Shown piece by piece: positions 24,801 to 39,100 of a stretch of 64,000 bases of DNA; the stretch's first letter is position 1, and every line of letters starts with the position of its first letter. The position numbers and the translations under genes are program-made. The stretch is from contig NC_088777.1 in the NCBI RefSeq assembly GCF_954871325.1, positions 32,651,366 to 32,715,365 on the forward strand. Direction: 5' to 3'. This stretch comes from Gordionus sp. m RMFG-2023 (lineage: Eukaryota > Nematomorpha > Gordioida > Chordodea > Parachordodidae). Under the pieces are notes generated by a model that was not told the origin of the DNA, searched no databases, and worked only from the letters and a program-made list of their open reading frames with translations.

Positions 24801-26968
24801 AGTCGTTCCGCCAACTTCACGGACCTTTTATCTATAACCCTAGGACAATTTTTCATATTGTTTCTTCTATTTAAGATATACGCCTTTTGAGATTCGTGTT
24901 CGTAGCTAGTCAATTCGTTTTTGAATACGCCTACTTATTATATAGAGGCACTTAAAAATTTAGATTTTAATTATGCGGTTCTCATAAAAATGATTTTCGC
25001 TTTCCCCACCTTTATCATATTTTATTATTCATATATTTATAAAATATCTTATTTTCAATTTATAATTATATTTTATTTTATATAAGATATTAAAACCAGA
25101 ATCGATTCGGGGCCAAGTTACTTGAAATCAATTAAAACCGGATCCAGACAATACCTTTTCCCATTAAATTTGCAAATTAAAATGTAGTTAATTTTTATTT
25201 TAAAAAAATTAAAATTATTCTTTGATTTTTTTAAAATAGAATGATCGTTCATTCGTATTCAAACAAAAAGAATAATTTACTATTTGTATATATCTATATT
25301 CGATTTGAATTATTTGAAACAAATTTGATTCGTTTTTGAATAGACCTATTGTAATAATCATGATTGAAATGATTAAAATATAGAAAATGAAATATTTTAT
25401 ATTTTAATCATTATATATAATAAAAAAATCGTTATATTTAACAATATATAGTTTATATAACGATGCTAAATCTGAACACGGATGCCTTTAAAACGATTTT
25501 CGCAATTTTTTGGATGATATTCGCAGTTTTTGGTTTTAAATCCTAGTTTATTATTCCAAATTATTAAAATACATATAATTAACACACATTATATTACACT
25601 AACTCTAGATAATATCTTTCTAGCTTTTTAACCATACATATTGCTCACGAGGTTGATTTAATTTTTTTGGTTAACTAACTTATTAAAACTCCAAAAAAAT
25701 TTTTAACCTTTCAAGCACCATCAATATTATTCATTTTTAAAAGGTTAGTCATCAATTGATCTTAAAATGTAAAATATAGATTATGGATAGTCGAAAATCA
25801 AAAGATGCACATTTAAACAGCAAAAGAAAAATATAATTTAGTTTTCTTTAAAAAAAATTTTCTTACAATTAAATCGACATTTAAAATATAACTATATTTA
25901 TAATGTCCGATTATGGTTATATAAATAAATATAATTTTTGATAATCGCCGAGTTAATTATTATAAAATCTAGATCTCCCGCAAAAAGATATTGAGAAAAT
26001 TTTACATTTTGAATATTATATTTTCATATGTAGATATTTATCGTTTGAAGTTTGCATTTGGAAGAAAAAAAAATATGGTGGGTGGTATAATTCAAATAAA
26101 TAAATGGAGCTTAATTCTGCTGTAAACAGAATTTATAAATCGTTTTAATTAGCTTATTGTGGGCTTCTTATTTAAAAATTTTAAATTAAAAATATTTGTA
26201 GATGCAAAAGGAACGAGGATATAAATCAAAATGCAACTGATTTCATTAAAATATACTGATAAACTTGCTACTCTTACAATGTGTATTATATTTTGAGAGG
26301 GTAAAAGGAAATATTTAGAACAACTAAAAAAGAATATCAAAAATTAATTTTTTCTAAATTATATTAGATATTTAATAATCTCTTCAAAAAGATTCATTAA
26401 TAACCCTCAACAAATAAACTTTTTTTTTGTATATTTTTTTATAACTATATTATATAATTAGCAAAATAATTTTTCGTAATATAGAAATTAATTGTGTAAA
26501 ATAAATAATTAATTAATTTCACTACTTATTAACATTAATATATCCTAATAAGAGATTTCTCTTAACTTTCTTAAATTATAAACCTTATAAAAACAAGCTA
26601 GAATCATAAAAAATGGGTTGAAAGATTATAATGACTCCATGTCATGCGGGTGTTAAAATATTAGTAAATAATATTATAATCGATAAAGGAAAAAAATTTA
26701 CATAAAAAAATTCTTGTTTAAAAAGAATCTAAAATTATAACCAAAAAATGTAAGGAATCTAGTAATTACGATATTACAAAAAATATATATTTACTTCCTT
26801 TAAAAATTTATAAATATATATATAATAATTGATAATCTATAACTCTCAGAAAATATGTTATGCTAGCAATATGCTTTATATCAGTCCCGTTACATTGTAA
26901 TTTATGTTACTCTCACCTGCCACCCTTCCAAAAATTTATCTTTCTTTTCTTTTGATTCATTCGTTCAT
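24801..26968. other. A+T-rich intergenic DNA 3' of the kinase regulatory gene
   Basis: No gene supported. Short open frames are low-complexity. No polyadenylation signal stood out directly downstream of the stop codon at 26969. Confidence 0.5.
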
Positions 26969-27141
26969 TTATACGGAAAGTGATACGAAACTATTGTATT
27001 TCTCGATGTTTCTTTTGAGAATATCGCTGCATGGGCCCAAAACCCTTTCGAATTTGGCCCGGTCTAGCTTAACACATTTCAAATCTGTTTTGGCTATAAC
27101 GGTGGCAGCCCGAGGCCTGTCTAATAGTAGAGCTATTTCGC
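26969..27141 (-). CDS. Pka-R1: Pka-R1 exon 9 (end of cAMP domain B, stop)
   Basis: Acceptor TTTTTCAG at 27142-27149. Encodes [13 protein letters not shown] through FVSLSV and a stop at 26969-26971. The Gly before EIALL is split with exon 8. Confidence 0.97.
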
Positions 27142-30100
27142 CTGAAAAATAAATAGGCAAAATTTCGAAGATATATGAAAGTAAATATTATTGAACGAAC
27201 GGGGAATAAAACATTAATATTCTATTTTGGCCATATGTATATTTCCAAAAAATATTTAAGAAAAAAAGGTGAAAAAATGATTAAAAAAGTTAATGGGATA
27301 TATAAATGAAAAATGGGAAGGAAAGAGGGATTGATGATGAATGTGTGGAAAAGGTAAATAGAATGAAAAAAAGTTTGATTTTAATTAGAATAATTAAAAA
27401 AATTGGAAGCGAAAAAAAAGAATTTAGAAAATTGGAGTAAAATGAGATTTTCATAATAACGATTGTGATTTTAACTTAATTGTGTCTGTTTTAATAACGT
27501 GTTATCGATTTTGCAGAATAGAAAGGAGTATTACTAAGAGTTGGCAATAAAATCAATTAATAAAGAGTGGATAAGACTAAAACGCATAAGTGCCCTTATT
27601 TAAAGTCCCTAATTTTTTTAAAAATGAACAGAAAAGATATTAAAGTGAAATAAAAATTAATTAATTTATAAAAACACATACTAAAATGATCGTTGATTGG
27701 GTTAAAAAAAATAAATGGATTTTTTAAAAATTACATACCAAAATAATCAGAAGTACCAAGTGTTCCAACTTCCGCGATTTCTCCGTCAGCTTTCTTTTGA
27801 TAAACTCCAGCTTTACCCTAAAAAAGCGCCAAAGATTAGAAAACAAATACTAATTTTGTAAAATAATTAATATGAACTAAATTTATATGGAAAATAGATT
27901 GAAAGAACAAAAAAAATATATATCTAAAAGAAAGATAAAATAACAATTCACCTCCAATATAATGTAAAATTCCTCCCCCTTATCGCCCTGCTTAACTATA
28001 GTTTCACCCTCGTGAAAAAATATGGGAGTTAAAGCGTCGGCTACAGTCAATTTTTCCCATTCATCTAGCGACTCCAGTATGCTCACTTTACTCAAAAATT
28101 CCTTGTACATTTTGCGTTTACGTAGTGTCGAACCCTACATATATTAATTTTTAAAATAATTTTATCCTTTTTTAAATTCAATTTTTTTAATTAATGTTTC
28201 CCCAAATCCTTTCATTTTACTAAAGCTAGGATATAAAAACAATTGAATTAAAAAACTACAAAATTGGAGTTTTTTTTAAATTTTCAAATTTTTTTTCTAA
28301 ACAGTTGATATAATATACAAAGTTAATCAATTTTTACATTTTAAGGAAATAATTATTATTTTCTAAATCCATATATTTTTCAAAAACTGATTTAGAAAAA
28401 TAATAAAAATATATAAATATAAAACAAGTTATCATCGAATAATTGAAAAGCAAAATGTTTGTATCTAAAAAGTAATAATTTTAAATGCCTTGTTTATTTT
28501 CATACCATGAGTATTCGCCTATAACTATCCCTATCTATCCCCCAAAGCTTTAAATCAGTCTTGGCTTTAATGGTAGCAGCCCGCGGAGTCCCATATATAA
28601 GAGCCAACTCCCCAAAAGAACCGCCTTCGTTTAAAGAGTATATATATTGACTATTCACGAAGACCTGGAAGAAAAATATAAAAGATAATCGAATAAAGAA
28701 AGAATGATTTGTTACTAAAAAAATGAAAAAAATATATATAATTTGTAAAGCCCGATATTTATTATTTGCCATCTTACTTTTCACTTTCCCTATAGTTCAT
28801 AGCATATTAGCATAAATTAATGGTTCAAGTTAAAACTTTTTCTTTATTATATTCGTTTTTTCCTTATTAGTTTTACATTAAAATTTCATTTTATTAAAAA
28901 TGAATGCCATCTTCCTATATAAGAAAAAAGAAATAAACGAAACAGAAATTTTTTTTAAAGATATAATAGATTTTTTTTAAATAAAATTAACATCCACTTC
29001 TCCCGTATCGATAATGTAGAAGTTGTCTCCTTCATCACCTTCAATTAAAAAAATATATTAAAACTTTAAAAAGAAACAAAAATAAAATCAGAGATAGAAG
29101 AAAATAAAAGAAATAATATATTCTGATAATAATAAATATAATCTTAAATAATTGGAATAAAGGTAATTTATTTGACATTAACCTTGTTTTATAACAATAT
29201 CGCCGGCTTTGTGTTGCACCAAAAACATGGCGTCAAATATGTCACTTTATATTTATATAAGAAAGTAAAATATAAAAAAATATAAGATTGCGTGCATGTG
29301 TGCTTAATTTTATCTATTCACTTTTTAATTTGACTTAAAACATAAACTTAAATTGGCATTGGTGGGGTAGTATATTAGTAAGTAACGTGATTTTCAACTA
29401 GTATTTCATTATTATAAGAAAAATTGTGACTTAAACATTATTAGTCGAAAGAGACAACGAAATAGTCGAATCTTAATTTTAGACAATTTATAAAATAAAT
29501 TTTTTTTACAAATTGTCTTTATATTGCTATAGTTTTCATTTAATTGCCTCTTTATAGGAAAAATTTTTGACTACAATTTTATGAGTTGTACATTATATAT
29601 TAACATCTTACCTTCTTTCTTTCTCATCCAGATGCGAAAATAACACGTTTTTAGAAATAGCTTTGCCCAATGATTCCATTGTCTTGTAATCCTTGGGGAT
29701 AGTCTTACATATTTTTTAATTAAAGTTTTAAATAATTTTAAAAAAAATCATAAAATATTTAAATTAGCTGTTAGTTATTAATAGCCTTTTTAATAAACTG
29801 GCCGACATAAATTCCTATCACCTCTTTTTTCCTTCATCTTACTTTCTAAAATTTATATATTTGTGTTTTCATACCTTCTTAACGTAATTGGCCGCGTCTT
29901 CCTCGGTGTAGACCTCTGCGCTTACTGCTCCCCTTCTAGGCCGGCGAGTAGGCGAAGGTGGGGGGGCGGCTGAACTCGTTTCCCCACTCCCGTTTCCCGT
30001 ATCACCTTGGCCATCCTGAATGACGGAATGGGAAGGGGGTGATGGAGGTGGCGAGGAAGAAATATTTGTCGAGGTTTCTTTGTCCTTTTTTATATATTAG

Positions 30101-33100
30101 AAATATAAGAAAATAGTTTTAAAAAATAACATAGATTTCTTGAATCTTCTTCGCGATTAAGTTTAAAGTAAGCTTAAAATAAAGGTTAAGTGTCTCTACG
30201 AATATAAAAATGGGTAAAAAAAAATTTAATATAAAGATCTCGATTTCTACAAGTCTAATAAATATTTCAGTAAATTTATATATAATTTTGGCGAGTTTAG
30301 GATAAAAAAAATCGACTAGGAAAATAGGGATTTCAGGGTTACTCGTTGGCAGTATTTGTCATGTATTTATAACAAACCTAAATAAATAGTTACTTAAAAG
30401 GAAGGAAAATATTTCTTCAATTAACCAAAATTTTAAAAAATTATTCTCTTTAGTAATCCGTACACTTTAAATTTTATTAAATAATTAATAAATAACCATA
30501 AAATTACCATAAGGTTCGATTCCTTGAGACAAGATAAAAATAATTTTATGTAAATAGTTTTACCTGCAATTTATTCGGAAGCTAAAAAACTCTAATAGCC
30601 CTATTTCAATTATAACTAGATCGCCCATAATAGCGAAACACTTAATTTAAAAATTAAATTATTTAAAGTATATCTTTTTTTATTTTAAAACCAAAAAGTC
30701 AATTTCAAATCGTGAATAATATAATTTTCAATGTAAAATTATTCCATAAAAAATAAATTTACTCTTTGTTTTTTAGGTAAGATCATAGGCGTAGCCAGGA
30801 TTTTCTTAGGGAGGGGGGAAGGAACTAAAAATTTCTCATTTTGGGCAAGATAGGAGGTTAATTTTAATTAAAAATATTATCTTTATTTAAAATATAAGAA
30901 ATTGGTTAAGAGATTATATTAAAAAAATAAGCCTGGAACAAATAGGAAATATAAGTTCGTTTTTTTTGAAAAAAATGATGAACGGCGTTCCTTTTATTTT
31001 GACGAATTTGATCGTGGAGGCGTTACTTTTTTATGACGAACGCGTTCGAATTTAACGTTCGTTCAATTTTAAATATACTTTTTATTTTTATTTATTAGAA
31101 AAATTTAATATTAATCTAAATCTTTTTAAAAAAAGTATTATTTATATTTTTTAATCGGCTAAATTTCCTTTTCACATTTAAATTATTTTAACACGCCTTT
31201 ATTATAGTTTATTAATTTAAATATTGTTGTTTATATTTTAATTTAATAGATTAGAATAAGCATGGATATTATTATTTCATCACTATCATCTGATTCTGAA
31301 AATCCAAAATCAGATGAATTAATATTACCATGACCATTTATGATAAATATTTAATAGTAACATCCTATATTGTAGGAACTAATTCAATGCTAATTAAGTG
31401 TAAAATGTGCCCAAAAAGTATTAAATCAATGTCAAAATCTTCAAGTTCCAATTTAAAATGACATTTGATTGTAATATTATTTATTTTATTTTATATAATA
31501 TAACTAAGTAAAATCATTAAAGAACAAAAAATGCATTTGGGCATGAATTAACATTACCATGACCATTTACGATAAATATTTAATAGTTACATCCTATATT
31601 GAAGGAAATAATTCAATGCTTACCAAGTGTAAAATGTGCCCAAAAAGTATTATATCAGTGTCAAAATCTTCAAGTTCCAATTTAAAATGACATTTGATTG
31701 TAATATTATTTATTTTATTTTATATAATATAACTAAGTAAAATCATTAAATTTGAAGAAAACGCATTTGGGCTATTTGACTCCAACAATAACGACATTTA
31801 TTTTAAAATTAAAAAAAATTAGTAGCCTAAAATATGGCCAACCAATGATAGACGCAGTATTAAATGAGATTAATAAATGGTATTAAATTTATCACTATCA
31901 AATTAATTACATATATTTTATTTTTTTTGAAGATTTGAACATATATATATGAATTAGAGACCTTCATGGGCCGGGCTTGGGTTCGTTGGAAATTTTTGCA
32001 ATAGGGCTTGGGCCTAAATTTTTAAATTCAAATTTAGCTTATTTTAAGGATATTTAATAGGACAAATATAACAAATCATTCTGATTTTATTAGTGTTATT
32101 TATCAAATTTCCTATACACCTTGGGAGAGTATATATTTTTTAAATCGGAAATTGGTATAATTTTACTTAACTTAACACAACGGCCTGGGCACGAAACAGC
32201 GAAAATCAGGGAATATTCCCAAAAATGTTCCCAAAGATGGCCAACATTTTCGATATGACATATATTTTCCCAAGTTAGCGTCAAATTCAAAGCAAAATCC
32301 CAACAGTAGCAGAAAATTTAAAAACAATTGTTAGACGTAGACAAATAGATATTCAAGTAAATTTTTATAATATTTGAAAATAAAATTTTAATTAGAAAAC
32401 TCAAAAAGGACATAATTTCATAAACTATAAAGGTTCTGTGAATTTATACACCATAAAAAATCATAAGTATGAAACATGATATATCTTGCAAATCAAATCA
32501 AGGTACATAAATATCATAATCAAATTATTGCAAAAAGATTTTCTTTTAGAGTTTTATATTAATTGTAATAAATGTAATTTAAGATGCAAGTTTAATTGAA
32601 AATTGCAAATAATGTATAATATTCCTTTAAACAATTAATCAAATAAATCTATCCATACAATTACAATGTAAATATTCCATTCACTTTTAATTTACATATT
32701 ATTTATAAATATTGTTGAGATGTATATTTTATATGAATTTTTAATAAAATATTTATTCTGTTTCTATATGGTTGAGTTATTATAATATTATATATTATCC
32801 AGTGCAAATATAAATGATATCCTTCTATGGAAAGTATAAATAGTTAAGATAAATTGTCAATGTAAATGAGTTATTATTTAAAATATAAATAATTAAAAAA
32901 CCCTTCATTTAAAATGAGTAAATTTTTATAAGATAGAAAGTGCTTGGCATGCTTTTAAATTAAATTTAAAAAGATTAGAAAATTATTCATTAACCCTTCA
33001 ATACTCTGGTGATTATTTTAATCATTTATTCTGATTTTCACATATTCTGAAAGTAAGTATAATAAAATTTATAATGTAATATCATTTTTCATATACCATA

Positions 33101-36100
33101 ATAAAAATGTTGATACAAATGATACAAGAAATCCTGAAATTATAATATTTTATAATATGACTAAAGGTAGGTTAGATATGGTGTATTGAATGACAAAAAA
33201 TGATACAATTTTAAGCAGGTCTTACACACTTCTAAACATAATATCAATTAATTCACATGATATAGCAAACATAAAAATATCTATTTTAAGAAGTAATTAT
33301 ATATATAAAATATCAATGGAACTTATTAAACCATATTTAGAAGTACAACAAAAATGATCAGATTATCCTGACTTTTGAAGGAATCTATATGCAATCAATG
33401 ACATATAATTTATACCAAAATATTAAATACAAAAGCAGATATATACAAAAGGAGATATATATTTGAAAATTAATTACTGTATGCTATGTATAATTTTGGT
33501 AGATATTTAGCAATATTATTGTATTATAAATGGTCTATGCTATGATAAAAATATTGAATATTGTTTTATTTTATATTAAGCACATTAGGCAATAATTTTG
33601 GAAAAAGATTAATACATATTTATTGCTCTAGATTAAATAATTTTATATAAATCATTTTTATAATATCTTTAAAAAAATTAATAATAATCATAATATATTT
33701 AATTAAAAATATAATAAATATTTATATCAAAATATATAAGATAATAGCATTATTATTAATATTTTAACAATATATATATTATTTAAATTTATGACTTTTT
33801 TAGTGGAGTCATACATAAATGGGAACATTTTTTATTTTTCACTATTTTGGTTTTCACTGTTTTGTACCGAATTCAACACAACTGGTTTAGAGTGTATAGC
33901 TACTATAGGTAATAAATATTATTTATATTTTGAGAAAAATTACATAACACTCTTTTTTCTGAACTAATTAATTTTTTTATGTTTTTTTTATATATGGGAT
34001 GGGTATTATATGACTTTCTCCTTTGTAATAAATTGTAGTATTTTTTTTTAGATATAATGAATAAAAATCAAGAAATAGTTAAAAAATTACATTCTCAAGA
34101 ATACAAATTATTAGCAAACAACTCATTGAAGAGCAAGGTCTGGGATTCTTTTAGTATAATAATAGACAATCATAATAATAAAATCGGATATGTTCAATGT
34201 AAAAGATGACAAGACATACTTTCATATTCAAATAAAGTAGGATCATCCCATTTATCAAGAGATAAATGTAAACCAAATCCTATAATTAAATTATCTTCTT
34301 TTTATCCAATTAAAAATGATAAAACATCATATACATGTGAAAAAAAAGGAAGTTATCAATAGATGTGTAAAATTTTGTGCTGTGGATATTCGCCCATTTC
34401 AATGTATAGCTGGTAAAGGCTTTAAACATTTAGCACAATATTTTATTGAAGTTGGTTCAAAGAAGGGTTTGATTGATGTTGAAAATATTTTGCCAAGTCC
34501 GATAACTATATCAAGGCATATGAATGATATTTCTCAAAATTTGCACAAAAAAATATTACCAGAAGTACAAAATGCTTTAATAAATTCTTTTTGTAGTGCT
34601 ACAACTGATTTATAAACAGATTACTTCAAAAAGTACACATATATAACATTAACTCTTCACTACATAATTAAATGGAAATTAATAAAACGTTTTGTTTATT
34701 TCTCTTTTTTTAGAAGATAAAAAAACAAGTGAAAATATACGCAAAGAACTTGTTTCTAATTTTGCTAAACTTGGATATGCTTCTGGTGCATTTTATAAAA
34801 TCACATTCATCACTGATCAAGGTAGAAATTTGATACAAAATATCTTAACAAGGTGGAATTCGAAATTAAAAATGTTTAAAAGTATTTATGAACAATATGA
34901 AGAAATTTTAGATTGTTTACAGAAAAGAAATATGGAGGATAAGCTTAATTCTATTGATAAAAATGGGTTGAAATCATTAATAGACATGTTGACCCCATAT
35001 GATCAGGCAACCAAGGAGCTGGAGGGAGATAGAAGTTCTACATTATTTAAAGTTTTATTAATTTATAAAACATTGGAAAAGTTACCGGTGTCTGATATTT
35101 TATACGAAGCATATCAAAATAATAGTGAAATTAGAAAGTTAAAATTAAGAGCAAAGGAATTTTTTATATCAAAATTCCAAATAGATATTTTACACAAAAT
35201 CGCTACATTTTTAAATCCTAAATTCTGCTAAAAAATGCTTACTTTGGAAGAAGCACTTGAAGTAAAAAATAATACAAGGGCCTTAATGATTGATTATTCA
35301 GATCATCATCCAATTCCTATATATGATCTAGATGAAGCAAATATCCCTAGAGCTTCAAGTAACATATATTTTATAAATATCTTTATCTATATAATATTTT
35401 TAGATATTTCAGATCTGGGTGAAGTGTATGTTCCTATTCCTACTTTGAGGATTACTAGAGCTACCAGTAATTTATTCTTAATAAATCTTTTTAGCTATAT
35501 AATATTTTTAGCTTCATCCTCATTATTGGATATGTCTTCATGGGAGGATGATACAATACTTCATAATAATACAAATGCTGATGAGATTAATTTATATATG
35601 GATATTCAGCTAAATGAAGAGGATATCAACTATGATGACTGCATCCTAGATTGGTGGAAGAAGCATGAAAAAATTCAAAAAAATTTATGCAATTCCAGCA
35701 TCTAATGTTTCCAGTGAACGGAATTTCAGTACTATTGGAAGGGTTATTGAAGAAAGAAGAACAAATTTAAATAACGAAATTGTAGATAATATATTATTTT
35801 TAAATAATAATTTATAAATATAAATTAAAATTTTTTTTTATCATTTATTAATATTATATATATATATATATATTATTACTAAATAAAATATTATATTTCT
35901 ATTAGTATTACTTCAGCATAAGTTAAGTATACATGAAATAATTTTATGGGCTTGGGAAATTTTTTAAATATTATAGCGGACTTGGGAATTTTTTTAAATA
36001 TTAAAAACGGGTCGGGCCTGGGTTTAAAATTTTCTTTTACGATGGACCTGGGCCGGGCTTGGTCCTAAAATCTAAGCCCATGAAGGTCTCTAATATGAAT

Positions 36101-39100
36101 ATCAATATAATTTCTGCAATTATACATCCAATATCCAAGCTTCGATGGCCATGGATAAAACTTCCACAGAACGAACCTTTTAAAAATAAACTTAGAGCGT
36201 TATTGAAAAAAATTCATTGAAACCCCTAGAAATTATAATGCAAGAACTGTTATTTCGAGATATCCTTTTTATGTCGAGGAAGTAGAGAATGGATTGGAGG
36301 AGGGTAACTTATCTCAATTTTTTGAAGAAAAGAACAAAACAATAAAAATTTTTAATAAATTCCTCACATTAAAAGAGTTGTTTATTAAGTATAATACAGC
36401 AATTCCCTCATCTGCCCTTTTAGAGGGCGTTTTTAGTATAGCTAATGCCGTATTAACTGCTAAGCGCTCCTGTCTATCAGGTAAAAATTTTGGAAAATAA
36501 TTGTTATGAAAAATTAATAAGAAAAATTTTTTGTAAATAAAAATATCTTTTTATTTGCTATATTATATTGTATTTATAATTATTATCAAAATAATTATAT
36601 TATTTTTTAACATGGCTAATATATTGTGTTAAAAAATGTAAGACATTTATTTATATTAGATTAAATTTAAAAAAAAATTTATCATGAAATTTTGAACGGT
36701 TTGAATGTGAACGCCTTTTTTTGAAAGTGGTTCGATTTTTTTAAAAAATGTTTACGGCATTATAGATAATTGGTTAAAAAAATATTATGTAAAATGCCAC
36801 TTTTACAGACATATATTTCACAGTTATAGACTATATTAGAGTTAATATTTTAATAAACTTTACTAATCAATGTTTTTGATAATAAATATAAGCAACAATT
36901 TGCATTCAATTCTTTAACGCCATCTATTTATTTTAAATAAAATAATGATATTAAATTAAATATGAATAGATATGTTTATTAATTTAACAAATAAGAATAT
37001 TTTTTTCATTTACATTCTTTAAAAGATATTTTACTAAGTACATATCAATATTTTATAATCTTCTACAAAGTATATAATTCACTATTGGTAAAAATAATTT
37101 GATTGTCATATGATATTGATAAAATTAGATATATTGTAAATCTAAGACACATAATCCAATTGTTTGTATTGTGCATTAATTTTTTTATTTAATTAATAAT
37201 TTAATTTTATCAATAATTTGATAATTAGATTTTACTTTTATTAAGAAAAATAAATTAATACTCACTTTATAAAAAATTATATTTGATATATTATATTATT
37301 TGGTAATTTTATGGATCTATTAATAGTAATTATAATACATTTCACTTTTGTCATAAGATTTATCTTGGGTTTATATTTCATTTCTTAAAAAACATTTTTG
37401 GTTTCACTTTTTTTATATACAAATGCTTTTTCCCAAAAAAGCATGCATTATAGTCAATATTTTTAGTTTAAAAAAATAATAACTACATTCTTTCTTTCAA
37501 ATTATTGTTTAAGATATATGCGTACATTTTTGGGGGATAGGGAGTAGGGAGAGGACTAAGGAGGATATTTTTTATTAGCTTAAAATGGTATTCACAAAAA
37601 CTGATAAATTTCTGAGAGGGTAATTTTTTCTTGCCCCACCTGGCAAGTGTTGTTAAATGGCTCGTTTTGAGCCGATTTTTAAAAACGGCTAACTCAATAT
37701 TTCACGGAGAATAATATTACGCAAGCCTGAAGATTTTGTTTTTAGAAGGAACGAAGGTTTGGAAATCTATTAGCGAAATCTCTAGGCTTAGGCAATATTT
37801 TTCTGGCAAAAATATTGAGTTAGCCGTTTTTAAAAATCGACTCAAAATGAGCCGTTTAACAACATTACACCTGGCTACGCCTATAGGTACAATAATGGTT
37901 TGTGAGCCATAATTACCATTGGCTATTTTTTATTTATTTGTCTGTCATTGGATTGGTTGAAATTTATTTAATGATATTTTTATTATCGAAAACCATTGGT
38001 TAATTTTTACACATATTTTTTTGTAAAAAGATAAAAAAATTGAACCAATCATATACATATAAATAAATAAAAGATAAGCCAATAATAATTATGCCTCACA
38101 AATCATAATCTTACCATTTTTTAATCAAAAAGTTAAATAAATATAAACTGTTGTGTACGACAACAGCTTAAATTTAAGTAATGTATTAATTTTTAATTAC
38201 CCACTGTGTTAATGCATAATTAACTATCCAAAAAAATAGAAAGCGATAAACAAGCTTAATGCATTTTTCGAACAAGGTTTGTTATTTTGTATGACCATAT
38301 ATTTGTGTGTAGCTAATGGGATTGCGTCTACAAAGACACCAGATTAGCCAATAAAAAAGCACACATAACGATCTATAAAACTTATAATGTACGGGTTGTT
38401 TGTGGAAAAGGACTTTTACTTCACACTTATTTTAAGTTAACTAATTATTTTTGATTTAATCTTACATAATTTGTATGTTTGATTAATTTCGATCATGTTT
38501 ATTATTGAATAGTAACGTGCGCTACGTTATTTCGCTTGTGCAATTTTATTTTGATTATCTACCGTACCATTCCAAAAGGTTTATTTATCCCCAGATGATA
38601 CTTAAAAGATAGATTCTATATTGACATGTGTCCTTATTTATTTTAGGTCCTACTACTTATCCTAATGGGAAAGCAATTTCTCCTAACTCCGGCGCACCTA
38701 ATCCTGTGACTAACCTCGTACCCTCCCCTTCCGTACATCGTTCAGATATATCGATAGACAAAATACATTTTATTAAAATAACTTGTTCAACTTATAAATG
38801 AGCATAGATTTGTAAAAAAAAATACAACAGCTTACATATCACCTCAAAATATCATGCGGTTCTACTCAAGAGATTGATTTTTATAGCGCCATCTATATTA
38901 TACATTTAAAAAAAACCAAAAATATCTCATGACCTTTTTTTATTATAACTAAACAGTTAAATATAAAGGTAGTAATAATTCTTAGTAATCAGCAACTAAA
39001 AAAATTATTTCTCGAATTTTCATTTTTTTATCGGAAATAAGAAAAAAATGGAATATTTTAATTTTTAAAAATAGGTTGAATTACGGGCTAGAAAATTATA

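Larger units (their letters stand above)
30784..37885 (+). mobile_element. hAT DNA transposon (hAT-5), host of a second, nested hAT
   Basis: The left end CATAGGCGTAGCCAGG (30784-30799) is matched inverted by CCTGGCTACGCCTATA (37870-37885), one mismatch. Flanks GGTAAGAT and GGTACAAT agree at six of eight positions, consistent with an old target duplication. The insert at 31955-36092 and a MITE at 37648-37864 enlarge what was an element of about 2.7 kb. Confidence 0.82.

Noticed and set aside
24689-24913. 74-residue minus-strand open frame
   Set aside because: Half of it lies in the 275-bp repeat and the rest in A+T-rich DNA; no similarity to any protein and no matching frame in the other units.
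32096-32290. 64-residue minus-strand open frame in hAT-6
   Set aside because: Lies in the non-coding left arm of the transposon and opposite to its gene; no recognisable motif.
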